From: Mycobacteroides salmoniphilum
GTDB lineage: Bacteria; Actinomycetota; Actinomycetes; Mycobacteriales; Mycobacteriaceae
DNA: 64,000 nt
NCBI RefSeq assembly: GCF_004924335.1
Contig: NZ_CP024633.1
Location: forward strand, 4,216,001 to 4,280,000
Direction of reading: 5' to 3'
Part shown: positions 15,274 to 24,311 of the stretch, in pieces
Layout of the letters: each line of letters starts with the position of its first letter
Position numbering within the stretch: the stretch's first letter is position 1
The notes under the pieces: generated by a model
Databases searched by the model: none
The model's input: the letters and a program-made list of their open reading frames with translations, nothing else
Told to the model about the DNA's origin: nothing
Made by a program: the position numbers and the translations under genes

Positions 15274-18200
15274 GTGAGCACCGCGACGATCATTCTCGGA
15301 ATTATCGGCGTCACCTTCAGCCTGGTTGCCTGGGGCTCATTCTTCGGCGGCGTCCTGAAGATGATCCGTGTCGTCCTCTCGGGCCAGCCCGATCGCACCC
15401 GCTGGCGTCCCATCGTCCCGCGCGTCAAGACCGTCATCGTCGAGGTGGTCGCGCACACCCGGATGAACAAGTTCCGCACCGTCGGCTGGGCGCACTGGCT
15501 GGTGATGGTCGGCTTCCTGGGCGGCTTCCCGCTGTACTTCGAGTCTTACGGCCAGACCTTCAACCCCGAGTTCCACTGGCCGATCATCGGCGACACATTC
15601 CTGTGGCACCTGTGGGACGAGATCCTCGGTATCGGCACCGTCATCGGCATCGTGACGCTGATCATCATCCGGCAGCTCAACCACCCTCGGAAGCCCGAGC
15701 GGCTATCGCGCTTCGGTGGTTCCAATTTCGTCGCCGCGTACACCATCGAAATGATCGTGCTGGTCGAGGGCCTGGGCATGGTGCTGGTGAAGTCCGGGAA
15801 GCTTTCCACCTTCGGTGGCGGCCACGCCGCGTCCGACTTCTTCACCATGAACGTCGCGCAGCTGTTGCCGGCGAGCCCGATCATGGTCTCGGTCTTCGCG
15901 TTCATCAAGATGGTGTCCGGCGGCATGTTCCTGATGCTGGTCGGCCGCAAGCTGGTCTGGGGTGTCGCATGGCACCGCTTCGCGGCCTTCTTCAACATCT
16001 ACTTCAAGCGCAATGCCGACGGCAGCGTCGCGCTCGGCGCTGCCAAGCCGATGATGTCCGGCGGCAAGGTGCTGGAAATGGAGAGCGCCGACCCCGATGT
16101 CGACGCCTTCGGAGCCGGCAAGGTCGAGGACTTCAGCTGGAAGGACCTGCTGGACATCACGACGTGTACCGAGTGCGGTCGCTGCCAGAGCCAGTGCCCC
16201 GCCTGGAACACCGGCAAGCCGCTGTCACCCAAGCTGCTGATCACCTCGCTGCGCGACCACACCTACGCCAAGGCGCCGTACCTGCTCGCCGGTGAGGACA
16301 AGTCCAAGCTGAGTGAGGCCGAGATCGCCGAGGGCGAGCGTCAGCTGGTCGGCGGCGAGGGTGCCGTGATCGATCACGAGGTGCTGTGGAGCTGCACCAC
16401 CTGCGGCGCGTGCGTCGAGCAGTGCCCCGTGGATATCGAGCACGTGGACCACATCATCGACATGCGCCGCTACCAGGTGCTCATCGAATCCGAATTCCCC
16501 GGCGAGCTCGCGGGCCTGTTCAAGAACCTGGAGAACAAGGGCAATCCGTGGGGCCAGAATTCCAAGGACCGCCTCAACTGGATTGACGAGGTCGACTTCG
16601 ACATCCCGGTCTTCGGTCAGGACGTCGATAGCTTCGCCGACTTCGAGTACTTGTTCTGGGTGGGCTGCGCGGGTGCCTACGAGGACCGCGCGAAGAAGAC
16701 CACCAAGGCCGTCGCCGAGCTGCTCGCGCTCGCCGGAACCAAGTTCCTGGTGCTCGGCGCGGACGAGACGTGTACGGGTGACTCCGCCCGGCGCGCCGGA
16801 AACGAGTTCCTGTTCCAGCAGCTGGCCATGCAGAACATCGAGCTGCTCAATTCGGTGTTCGATGGCGTGGAGCAGAAGCAGCGCAAGATCGTGGTGACCT
16901 GCGCGCACTGCTTCAACGCGCTCGGCAATGAGTACCCGCAGGTCGGTGGCGACTACCAGGTGGTGCACCACACGCAGCTGTTGAACCGGCTGGTGCGCGA
17001 CAAGAAGCTGGTGCCCGTCGCACCGGTCTCACAAGATGTCACCTACCACGACCCGTGCTACCTGGGTCGCCACAACAAGGTGTACACGGCCCCGCGTGAG
17101 CTGATCGGCGCCTCGGGCGCCGCGCTGACTGAAATGCCAAGGCACGGAGAGCGTTCCATGTGCTGTGGGGCCGGCGGCGCCCGCATGTGGATGGAAGAGC
17201 AGCTGGGCAAGCGCATCAACATGGATCGCGTCGACGAGGCCCTGGCCACGCCCGCATCCAAGATCGCGACCGGCTGCCCGTTCTGCCGCGTGATGCTGAC
17301 CGACGGCGTGACCGCCCGCGAAGATTCCGCGGCCGTGGAGGTCGTCGACGTCGCGCAGCTGCTGCTCGAATCCGTGGGCCGCACCGATGAGATCCGAAAG
17401 GCTTTGCCCGCCAAGGGAACTGCAGCTGCCGCGGCAGCCGAGAGGGCCGCCACCAAGGCCGCGGAGCCAGAAGCTGTTGTCGCCGAAGAAGAAGCGCCGG
17501 CGGCCGAAGCCGTTCAGGCCTCCGCACCCACGGCCGACGCCAAGCCCATCACGGGGCTGGGCATGGCGGGTGGTGCCAAGCGCCCGGGCGCCAAGAAGGC
17601 CACCGCCCCGGCCGCCGAAGCCACTACCGAAGCACCGGCCGCAGCAGCCGCTCCCGTCAAGGGACTCGGCATGGCAGGCGGAGCCAAGCGCCCAGGCGCC
17701 AAGAAAGCCACCCCGGCCCCCGCTGCCGAGGCCGCTACCGAAACATCGGCTGCACCCGCCGCTCCCGCTGCGGCCGTACCACCCGTCAAGGGACTCGGCG
17801 TGGCAGGCGGAGCCAAGCGCCCAGGCGCCAAGAAGGCCACCGCCCCGGCCCCCGCCGCCGAAGCCGCTGCTCCCGCAGCAGCCGAGCCTGCGAAACCAGC
17901 GGCCGCAGCTGCCACCCCCGTACCGCCCGTCAAGGGTTTGGGCATGGCCACCGGCGCGAAGCGTCCCGGCGCCAAGAAGGCGGCCCCTGCGGCGGCGGCC
18001 CCTGCGGCGGCGGCTCCTGTGGCACCGGCTGCCGAGCCGACGTCCGAACCTGAGGCGGCGACACCGTCAGCACCCGCGGCAGCAGCGGCCCCTGCCACGC
18101 CGGAGCCTCCGGTGAAGGGCCTCGGCATTGCCACGGGTGCGCGACGTCCTGGAGCCAAGAAGGCGGCTCCTGGCGCGGCCACCCCGGCGCCGGAGCCCGA

Positions 18201-18336
18201 GCAGCCCGCATCCACCCCCGAACCCGCCGCTGCGGCCCCGAAGGAAGAGGCCCCCGAGGCCAACACCGCCCCGGAGCCGCCGGTGAAGGGCCTGGGTATG
18301 GCCCCGGGAGCACGCCGTCCAGGCCGCCGAAATTAG
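15274..18336 (+). CDS. etfD: EtfD, membrane iron-sulfur oxidoreductase for electron-transfer flavoprotein
   Basis: 1020 residues, GTG start with GGGAGG upstream. About five hydrophobic helices fill residues 1-250. Two ferredoxin-type 4Fe-4S motifs follow (C-T-E-C-G-R-C near 298 and C-T-T-C-G-A-C near 374). Two CCG-type domains come next, with C-A-H-C-F, D-P-C-Y-L-G-R, C-C-G-A-G-G (about 630) and C-P-F-C (about 669). M. tuberculosis Rv0338c (EtfD) takes electrons from EtfBA and is needed for fatty-acid beta-oxidation. The last ~270 residues are A/P-rich with six copies of G-L-G-(M/V/I)-A-x-G-A-(K/R)-R-P-G, longer than I recall for the homologue (about 880 residues in total). aspC follows. Confidence 0.93.
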   Translation: MSTATIILGIIGVTFSLVAWGSFFGGVLKMIRVVLSGQPDRTRWRPIVPRVKTVIVEVVAHTRMNKFRTVGWAHWLVMVGFLGGFPLYFESYGQTFNPEFHWPIIGDTFLWHLWDEILGIGTVIGIVTLIIIRQLNHPRKPERLSRFGGSNFVAAYTIEMIVLVEGLGMVLVKSGKLSTFGGGHAASDFFTMNVAQLLPASPIMVSVFAFIKMVSGGMFLMLVGRKLVWGVAWHRFAAFFNIYFKRNADGSVALGAAKPMMSGGKVLEMESADPDVDAFGAGKVEDFSWKDLLDITTCTECGRCQSQCPAWNTGKPLSPKLLITSLRDHTYAKAPYLLAGEDKSKLSEAEIAEGERQLVGGEGAVIDHEVLWSCTTCGACVEQCPVDIEHVDHIIDMRRYQVLIESEFPGELAGLFKNLENKGNPWGQNSKDRLNWIDEVDFDIPVFGQDVDSFADFEYLFWVGCAGAYEDRAKKTTKAVAELLALAGTKFLVLGADETCTGDSARRAGNEFLFQQLAMQNIELLNSVFDGVEQKQRKIVVTCAHCFNALGNEYPQVGGDYQVVHHTQLLNRLVRDKKLVPVAPVSQDVTYHDPCYLGRHNKVYTAPRELIGASGAALTEMPRHGERSMCCGAGGARMWMEEQLGKRINMDRVDEALATPASKIATGCPFCRVMLTDGVTAREDSAAVEVVDVAQLLLESVGRTDEIRKALPAKGTAAAAAAERAATKAAEPEAVVAEEEAPAAEAVQASAPTADAKPITGLGMAGGAKRPGAKKATAPAAEATTEAPAAAAAPVKGLGMAGGAKRPGAKKATPAPAAEAATETSAAPAAPAAAVPPVKGLGVAGGAKRPGAKKATAPAPAAEAAAPAAAEPAKPAAAAATPVPPVKGLGMATGAKRPGAKKAAPAAAAPAAAAPVAPAAEPTSEPEAATPSAPAAAAAPATPEPPVKGLGIATGARRPGAKKAAPGAATPAPEPEQPASTPEPAAAAPKEEAPEANTAPEPPVKGLGMAPGARRPGRRN
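17551..18334 (+). repeat. Six-copy KGLGMAxGAKRPGAKK coding repeat
   Basis: Within etfD, six near-identical basic units (G-L-G-M-A-x-G-A-K-R-P-G-A-K-K) are separated by Ala/Pro/Glu linkers of variable length. The DNA units are similar but not identical. The last copy ends R-P-G-R-R-N at the stop. They lie after the iron-sulfur core, so they are a tail rather than part of catalysis. Confidence 0.85.
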
Positions 18337-18370
18337 ATATTGGCTGGACAGCAATGCCACCATTGAGACC

Positions 18371-19654
18371 GTGAGTACCGATAACTTGCCGACTGACGTG
18401 CCCCCGCGCGTGCCCGGCCCGTCGCCGCGGCAGCATCAGCGGGTGTTTGCGCAGTCCACCAAGCTGCAAGACGTCCTGTACGAAATCAGGGGTCCGGTAC
18501 ACGCTCACGCCGCCCGGCTGGAGGCCGAGGGGCACCGCATCCTCAAGCTCAATATCGGCAACCCGGCGCCATTCGGGTTCGAGGCGCCCGATGTCATCAT
18601 GCGCGACATCATCCAGGCGCTCCCTTACGCGCAGGGGTACTCCGATTCCAAGGGCATCCTGCCCGCGCGGCGCGCGGTGGTGACCCGCTACGAACTGGTC
18701 GAGGGGTTCCCGTACCTGGACGTGGACGACGTCTATCTGGGCAACGGGGTATCCGAGCTCATCACCATGACCACCCAGGCACTGCTCGACAACGGCGACC
18801 AGGTGCTCATCCCGGCCCCCGACTACCCGCTCTGGACGGCCGCCACCTCGTTGGCCGGCGGCACCGCGGTGCATTACCTGTGCGACGAGACCAACGGCTG
18901 GATGCCGGATATCGAGGATCTGGAATCCAAGATCACCGAGCGCACCAAGGCCCTGGTCATCATCAACCCGAACAACCCCACCGGCGCCGTGTACACCCGC
19001 GAAATCCTCACCAAGATGGTGGAACTGGCGCGCAAGCATCAGCTGCTGCTGCTGGCCGACGAGATCTACGACAAGATCCTCTACGACGATGCCGAGCACA
19101 TCAGCGTCGCATCACTGGCCCCGGATCTGCTGTGCTTCACCTTCAATGGCCTGTCCAAGGCATACCGGGTGGCGGGCTACCGATCGGCGTGGCTGGCCAT
19201 CACGGGGCCCAAGGATCACGCCGCCAGCCTGCTGGAGGGCGTCAACCTGCTGGCCAATATGCGCCTGTGTCCGAATGTGCCCGCCCAACACGCGATTCAG
19301 GTTGCACTCGGCGGGCATCAAAGCATCGATGACCTGGTGCTGCCGGGCGGTCGCCTGCTGGAGCAACGCGATGTGGCCTGGACCAAGCTCAACGAGATTC
19401 CCGGCGTCTCCTGCGTCAAGCCGAAGGGCGCGCTCTACGCGTTCCCGCGCCTGGACCCCGAGGTGCACGAGATCCACGATGACGACCAGCTCGTCCTGGA
19501 CCTGCTACTCAACGAGAAGATCCTGCTGACACAGGGCACGGGCTTCAATTGGCCTGAGCCCGATCATCTTCGGATCGTCACGCTGCCATGGGCCCGCGAC
19601 CTGGCGGTTGCCATTGAGCGGCTGGGCAACTTCCTGGCGAGCTACCGCCAGTAA
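18371..19654 (+). CDS. aspC: Class I aminotransferase (AspC/AlaA type)
   Basis: 427 residues, GTG start 35 bases after etfD. It is a PLP fold type I aminotransferase: G-N-G-V-S-E-L phosphate-binding loop, I-N-P-N-N-P-T-G-A motif, and the Schiff-base lysine in G-L-S-K-A-Y (Lys263), followed by R-V-A-G-Y-R. It is the counterpart of M. tuberculosis Rv0337c. Related bacterial enzymes use alanine/pyruvate or aspartate with glutamate/2-oxoglutarate, and the exact substrate cannot be read from the sequence. It is probably co-transcribed with etfD and ends convergently 17 bases from udgA. Confidence 0.92.
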   Translation: MSTDNLPTDVPPRVPGPSPRQHQRVFAQSTKLQDVLYEIRGPVHAHAARLEAEGHRILKLNIGNPAPFGFEAPDVIMRDIIQALPYAQGYSDSKGILPARRAVVTRYELVEGFPYLDVDDVYLGNGVSELITMTTQALLDNGDQVLIPAPDYPLWTAATSLAGGTAVHYLCDETNGWMPDIEDLESKITERTKALVIINPNNPTGAVYTREILTKMVELARKHQLLLLADEIYDKILYDDAEHISVASLAPDLLCFTFNGLSKAYRVAGYRSAWLAITGPKDHAASLLEGVNLLANMRLCPNVPAQHAIQVALGGHQSIDDLVLPGGRLLEQRDVAWTKLNEIPGVSCVKPKGALYAFPRLDPEVHEIHDDDQLVLDLLLNEKILLTQGTGFNWPEPDHLRIVTLPWARDLAVAIERLGNFLASYRQ

Positions 19655-19659
19655 CGTTC

Positions 19660-19671
19660 CCTGCGCGCAGG
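19660..19671. terminator. Short palindrome between convergent aspC and udgA
   Basis: CCTGCGCGCAGG is a perfect 12-base palindrome between the two stop codons, with no T-run. It is a weak candidate for a shared terminator. Confidence 0.3.
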
Positions 19672-21015
19672 TCAGGAAGCCTGCGGCAACTCTTCCACAC
19701 GCTTGCCCAGGCAGAACACGCGCCATCCGGCGTTGACCCATTTGGCGGCATCCAGGCAATTGCGACCGTCCACAATGACTTTGGTGCGCACCACCTTGGC
19801 GAGCTCAGCGGGGTCGTAGTCGACGAACTCCTGCCATTCGGTCAGCAGCAGCACCGCATCGGCACGGTCGGCGGCCTCCAGCACCGAAGTGGCGTAGTTC
19901 AGCGTCGGGAACAGCCGGCGCGAATTGTCCAGAGCCTTGGGGTCGTACACATTGACTGCCGCGCCGTTGAGCTGCAGCAGACCGGCGACATTGAGTGCCG
20001 GCGAGTCGCGTACATCATCGGACTCCGGCTTGAACGCCGCACCCAGCACCGCGATGTTGGCGCCGAGCAGCGATCCACCGCAGGCCTTCGTGGCGAGCTC
20101 CACCATCCGGGTGCGGCGGCGCATGTTGATGCTGTCGACCTCGCGCAGGAAGGTCAGGGCATGGCTGGCGCCCAGCTCGCCCGCGCGGGCCATGAAGGCC
20201 CGGATGTCCTTGGGCAGGCATCCTCCGCCGAAACCCAAGCCCGCGTTGAGGAATCGCCGGCCGATACGCGGGTCGTATCCGAGCGCGTCCGCCAATGTGG
20301 TCACATCGGCGCCCACGGCCTCGCACACCTCGGAGATGGCATTGATGAAGGAGATCTTGGTCGCCAGGAAGGCATTGGCCGAAACCTTGACCAACTCGGC
20401 GGTTTCCAGATCGGTGACCAGGAAGGGAACCTCCTCGTCGAGGATCGGCCTGTACAGTTCGCGGACCAGCTTCTCGGCACGGTCCGAATTCTGCTGCACA
20501 CCCAGCACGATGCGGTCCGGGTGCAGGGTGTCCTTGACGGCGAAGCCTTCGCGCAGGAACTCGGGGTTCCAAGCCACCTCGACATCAACCCCCTCGGCCG
20601 CGAATCCTGCTGCCCGCTGGCCCAGTTCGCGTGCGGTACCCACCGGAACGGTCGACTTGCCGATGATGACCGCCGTCCGTGAAAGCAGCGGCACGAGGGT
20701 ATCGATCACCGCGTGGACGTAGCACAGGTCCGCGCCGTACTCACCCTTCTTCTGCGGCGTACCGACGCCCAGAAAGTGCACATCGGCGAATTCGGCCGCC
20801 TCGGCATAGCTCGTGGTGAAGCGCAGCCGGCCGGCTGCGATGTTGCTCTGCAAGATCTTTCGCAGGCCGGGCTCATAGAACGGGATGTCGCCGCCCGAGA
20901 GCTTGGCGACCTTGCCTGGGTCAATGTCGACCCCGAGCACCTCGTGGCCAAGCTCGGCCATGCAGGCCGCATGGGTGGCGCCGAGGTATCCGGTTCCGAA
21001 AACGGTGCATCTCAT
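19672..21015 (-). CDS. udgA: UDP-glucose 6-dehydrogenase
   Basis: 447 residues. The start at 21015 gives MRCTVFGTGYLG, the N-terminal Rossmann NAD loop; the longer frame upstream adds nothing family-like. Family motifs are G-T-P-x-K (near 86), S-T-V-P-V-G (121-126), N-P-E-F-L-R-E-G (150-157), the K-V-S-A-N-A-F-L-A-T-K helix, and the catalytic cysteine in G-G-G-C-L-P-K-D (Cys266). It oxidises UDP-glucose twice to UDP-glucuronate, a precursor of envelope polysaccharides. It is the counterpart of Rv0322 and lies on the same strand as dcd, with one extra gene inserted between them. Confidence 0.94.
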   Translation of the reverse strand: MRCTVFGTGYLGATHAACMAELGHEVLGVDIDPGKVAKLSGGDIPFYEPGLRKILQSNIAAGRLRFTTSYAEAAEFADVHFLGVGTPQKKGEYGADLCYVHAVIDTLVPLLSRTAVIIGKSTVPVGTARELGQRAAGFAAEGVDVEVAWNPEFLREGFAVKDTLHPDRIVLGVQQNSDRAEKLVRELYRPILDEEVPFLVTDLETAELVKVSANAFLATKISFINAISEVCEAVGADVTTLADALGYDPRIGRRFLNAGLGFGGGCLPKDIRAFMARAGELGASHALTFLREVDSINMRRRTRMVELATKACGGSLLGANIAVLGAAFKPESDDVRDSPALNVAGLLQLNGAAVNVYDPKALDNSRRLFPTLNYATSVLEAADRADAVLLLTEWQEFVDYDPAELAKVVRTKVIVDGRNCLDAAKWVNAGWRVFCLGKRVEELPQAS

Positions 21016-21112
21016 ACTGCCTATATAGGCCTCCAGGGTTAGCAACCTGGATACGCCGCACCATCGGTGTCCTAACGCCGGATGTACGGCGAAAAGCACT
21101 GTGAATTACGGA

Positions 21113-22849
21113 TTAATGCCCGCCAAACGGCCAGGGGAATCCCGAGTTCGACCCGCCGCCGGATCCGCTCGATCCACCGCCATGAGAGCCGCTGTTGCCA
21201 CCCCACCCACCACGGGAACCGCCACTGTCGCCCCAACCACCGCGAGAGCCACCGTCCGAGCCACCACGCGAGCTTCCGCTGTCGCCCCAGCCACCGCGAG
21301 AGCCACCGTCCGAGCCACCACGCGAATTTCCGTCGTCGCCCCAGCCACCGCGAGAGCCACCGTCCGAGCCACCACGCGAATTTCCGTCGTCGCCCCAACC
21401 ACCGCGACCCGAACCGCCACGCGATCCGCTGTGGGAACCGCTGTCGGAGTCGCCACCCCCGATCGGCGGCAGGCCCGGAATCGAGATAATCGGCGGCTGC
21501 TGAGTCTGGACCGGAGGCGTGTACGTCGGACGGTTGCGGTCCGGCCACCACGGATTCTCCTGGCGCCGCGGCTGCTCCCACACCGGCGGGAACAACGGAA
21601 TCGGCACCGGCACGATGGCGGGCGGCGGCGCGACGGGCGCGGGCTCCTCCGGAGCGGGCGCGGCGGGCGGCGGAGGTGCCTCCGGTGCGGGTGCCTGCGG
21701 CGCGGGCTGAACAGGTGCGGGGGCCGCGGGCTTGGCGGCCGCCGGCGCGGGGTTGTGCTGCGGCGCCGGAGCCACCACCACCTGCTGCACCGGAGCGGGT
21801 GCGGCAGGCGCGGGCGCCTCCACCACGGGTGCCGCTGGGGGTTGCTTGGGGGCCTCGGGCGGCAGGGCGTTCTGCACCGGGTTCTGCACGACGGCGCGGT
21901 CCGGTGAGGACGGCCCCTGGTCCACCGTGGAGCGCACCGTCACTGTCAGCGAGACGGCAAGCGCTATCGAACAGATGCCGAATACCAACAGCAGCGGCGC
22001 ACCCACCAGGAGGAACGGTTTGCGTTCGGCGGGTTGGTCATCAAAGTCCTCGTACTCGCGCAGGTCGGTCTGCGCTTCCCCCGCCTCGCTGGCACCCTCG
22101 GTGACCGCTCCGGGATGCGCGAAGCCCGTTCCGGTGGGCCCTTCGAGCGAGTAGGCCTGCCCCAGCAGCGCGGTGCTGGCCTCGAAATCCGGTTCCTGCG
22201 CCGACGCCAGCGCGGCACCACGGGCCAGCGCCAGCTCGGGCTGCTCCGGGGAATTCACCGGTAGCGAGATCGCCTCGCCCAGCGGATCGGTGAGATCGGA
22301 GACATCGGTACCCAGGCCCAGCAAGAACACCCCGTCGGGTGCGTTCTCGTGACCCTTGAGCGGATTCACCAGGCTTGCCAACACCCCGGGGGTAACTCCG
22401 GTGATGAGCGGCTCACTGGCCAGACCGACGATCGAGCCGTCGGCGGAGTCCACCACCGCGAGCGTCGCGTTCTCCGGCTCGATGACCAGCAGTGCCGATT
22501 TGTCGTACCCGGTGACATTGCTGGCCGCCTTGGCCAGCGCACCGCCGGCATGCAGTGCGGAGAAGAATCCGACACCGTCGATCCCGCGGCTGGCCAGGGA
22601 GTCGCGTAGCTCGGCGGCATCGGCGTGATCGCTCCACACCACGCCGGTGGACACCAGATGATGGCCGCCGTCGAGCATGCCGTCCCGGGTGCCCACGATG
22701 GCGGAAAGCACTTGTTCGGAGGCGGAGCCTTCGCCGTCGGACACGATGATGGTGTCGGTGTCAACGATCCTGCCGTCCGCACCCGCGCCCTCGACCAGTA
22801 CCAGCCGGGCAGTCGTCGGTGTCATAGAGACACCAAGTACGACGTCCAC
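21113..22849 (-). CDS. DUF7159-like membrane protein with Pro/Ala region and Gly/Ser repeat tail
   Basis: 578 residues. GTG at 22849 is chosen because GGAGGA lies six bases upstream and the product then begins V-D-V-V-L-G-V-S-M-T-P-T, as in a mycobacterial family (DUF7159). Residues 1-220 look like a degenerate actin/Hsp70-fold domain (phosphate-loop-like start, L-L-V-I-E-P-E strand, A-R-G-A-A-L-A helix). One membrane helix lies near 285-310. A long P/A/V-rich stretch, an I-P-G-L-P-P-I motif and a glycine/serine tail of about 100 residues built from 18-residue repeats follow. The architecture parallels the Hsp70-like protein at 10794. Function unknown; probably an envelope-spanning protein. 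Confidence 0.8.
   Translation of the reverse strand: MDVVLGVSMTPTTARLVLVEGAGADGRIVDTDTIIVSDGEGSASEQVLSAIVGTRDGMLDGGHHLVSTGVVWSDHADAAELRDSLASRGIDGVGFFSALHAGGALAKAASNVTGYDKSALLVIEPENATLAVVDSADGSIVGLASEPLITGVTPGVLASLVNPLKGHENAPDGVFLLGLGTDVSDLTDPLGEAISLPVNSPEQPELALARGAALASAQEPDFEASTALLGQAYSLEGPTGTGFAHPGAVTEGASEAGEAQTDLREYEDFDDQPAERKPFLLVGAPLLLVFGICSIALAVSLTVTVRSTVDQGPSSPDRAVVQNPVQNALPPEAPKQPPAAPVVEAPAPAAPAPVQQVVVAPAPQHNPAPAAAKPAAPAPVQPAPQAPAPEAPPPPAAPAPEEPAPVAPPPAIVPVPIPLFPPVWEQPRRQENPWWPDRNRPTYTPPVQTQQPPIISIPGLPPIGGGDSDSGSHSGSRGGSGRGGWGDDGNSRGGSDGGSRGGWGDDGNSRGGSDGGSRGGWGDSGSSRGGSDGGSRGGWGDSGGSRGGWGGNSGSHGGGSSGSGGGSNSGFPWPFGGH
21241..21402. repeat. Three tandem 54-bp coding repeats
   Basis: Three consecutive 54-bp units beginning CGCGAGAGCCACCGTCC at 21241, 21295 and 21349 differ by only a few bases. 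They encode S-R-G-G-W-G-D-(D/S)-G-x and S-R-G-G-S-D-G-G on the minus strand. Degenerate flanking copies lie on both sides. Copy number may vary between strains. Confidence 0.9.
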
Positions 22850-22966
22850 GTCAGATCCTCCGCTACATATCGACAGGGTCACCCGAACAAACGCGCCAAG
22901 GCCGTCAAATAGTTCGAGTTGTTGCCGATTGTGTATCGGTACGGCGCGTTTCCCCGTTACCCCCGG

Positions 22967-23536
22967 TTAGGGGTCGATGAAGTTCTGGTAGGAGCGCGAC
23001 GGGGTCGGACCGCGCTGCCCCTGGTACTTCGACCCTACCCCGGCACTTCCGTACGGGTGCTCGGCCGGAGACGTCAGGCGCAGCAGGCACAGCTGCCCGA
23101 TCTTCATGCCCGGCCACAGCGTGATGGGCAGGTTCGCGACGTTCGAAAGCTCCAGGGTGATGTGTCCGGAGAAACCGGGATCGATGAATCCGGCGGTGGA
23201 GTGGGTCAACAGCCCCAAGCGCCCCAACGAGGACTTTCCTTCCAGCCGTCCGGCGAGGTCGTCGGGCAGCGAGCAGATCTCCAGCGTGGACCCGAGCACG
23301 AATTCACCGGGATGCAGCACAAACGGCTCACCCTTGTCCGGCTCAACCAGACTGGTCAGCTCGTCCTGGCGTTGCTTGGGGTCGATATGTGTGTAGCGGG
23401 TGTTGTTGAACACCCGGAACAGGCTGTCGAGCCGAACATCGATGCTGGACGGTTGGATGAGGGCGGGATCAAGGGGCTCGATGCCGAGGCGCCCGGCCTC
23501 GAGCTCGGCGCGAATATCGCGATCGGACAGCAGCAC
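22967..23536 (-). CDS. dcd: dCTP deaminase (probably bifunctional dCTP deaminase/dUTPase)
   Basis: 189 residues, GTG start, the usual family length. Conserved motifs are L-x-D-x-D-I at the N-terminus, [17 protein letters not shown], and [11 protein letters not shown] with the catalytic glutamate following in the L-E-L-S strand. The C-terminal lid is Y-Q-G-Q-x-G-P-T-x-S-R. The M. tuberculosis enzyme (Rv0321) both deaminates dCTP and hydrolyses dUTP to dUMP, supplying thymidylate and limiting uracil in DNA. It is a trimeric cytoplasmic protein and stands alone upstream of the DUF7159-like gene. Confidence 0.95.
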   Translation of the reverse strand: MLLSDRDIRAELEAGRLGIEPLDPALIQPSSIDVRLDSLFRVFNNTRYTHIDPKQRQDELTSLVEPDKGEPFVLHPGEFVLGSTLEICSLPDDLAGRLEGKSSLGRLGLLTHSTAGFIDPGFSGHITLELSNVANLPITLWPGMKIGQLCLLRLTSPAEHPYGSAGVGSKYQGQRGPTPSRSYQNFIDP

Positions 23537-23587
23537 GCGAGCAGCCTACCGATGAGCCGCCCGCACGAAGAGGCTCGGTGGGCGCAC

Positions 23588-24268
23588 CTACCCCTTGATG
23601 GCGATGACAGCCCCGGGCCGCAGCCAGCCGATGAGTCGCACGAGCGCGGCATCGTCCAGCGTCACGCATCCGGCCGAGGGGCCGCCGTCGGAGGCATGCA
23701 CGAAGAACGCCGACCCGGCGCCGGGTGTGTGCGATGCATTGACGCCCATGACGATCGCGCGCGAGTAGCCATCGAGCTCTTCGCTGAGCGACGTGTCAAA
23801 GGCACACGCGGATTGAGCGCAACGCTGGTGCGTGTTGTAACCCGGGCTGGCGGGATCGCCGTCCCACCAGTCGTCGGCGTCCACCTGCAGATAGTTCAGG
23901 TCGTGCGCCACCGACGGTTCAGTGCCAAAGGCGTAGTCCAGGCTGAAGACGCCGGTGGGGGTCGCCGGATTGTCGTCGCTGGCGGTGTCCGCGAACCCGG
24001 CCGAGCCGACGTCGGAGGGAAGGTTCTGTTCGAGAGGTTCCCAGGTATCACCCGTCCGCTGCCAGGTACCGATGATGGCCTTGGTGCCGCCGGTTCCCTG
24101 GACCGACACCACTTGCGTTGCGGTACCGACAGATTCGGCAAACCACGGTGGTGGCGTGGCCTGCGCTGCGGCGGCGGGAACCACCGCGACCGGGTGCACC
24201 CCGGGACCGGTGCCGCACGCACCCGCCAGAAGCACAACACTCAGCGGCAGCAGACGGATCGGGGACAC
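23588..24268 (-). CDS. Exported lipoprotein with L,D-transpeptidase-like catalytic motif (Rv0320-like)
   Basis: 226 residues, GTG start. The signal peptide ends in a lipobox (L-L-A-G-A-C), so it is probably acylated and held in the membrane. The C-terminal half carries V-H-A-S-D-G-G followed by S-A-G-C-V-T-L, the His and Cys arrangement of the YkuD/ErfK cysteine transpeptidase fold. A G-V-F-S-L-D-Y-A-F-G segment comes before it. It is 56% or so hydrophilic beta-type sequence with no other domain. M. tuberculosis has an exported protein at the same place (Rv0320). It is a paralogue of the next gene. A role in peptidoglycan cross-linking or protein attachment is possible but unproven. Confidence 0.75.
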   Translation of the reverse strand: MSPIRLLPLSVVLLAGACGTGPGVHPVAVVPAAAAQATPPPWFAESVGTATQVVSVQGTGGTKAIIGTWQRTGDTWEPLEQNLPSDVGSAGFADTASDDNPATPTGVFSLDYAFGTEPSVAHDLNYLQVDADDWWDGDPASPGYNTHQRCAQSACAFDTSLSEELDGYSRAIVMGVNASHTPGAGSAFFVHASDGGPSAGCVTLDDAALVRLIGWLRPGAVIAIKG

Positions 24269-24311
24269 TCATCCATGGTGATGGCTCAACCTGGAAAACG
24301 CCTGTCAGTAA

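Noticed and set aside
21241..21402. Tandem 54-bp units considered as a CRISPR array
   Set aside because: No unique spacers between repeats; the units are contiguous and encode in-frame protein repeats.
22966..22973. GTTAGGGG as a third member of the ini-type motif set
   Set aside because: A single copy overlapping the dcd stop codon; kept only as a remark because one match is easily by chance.
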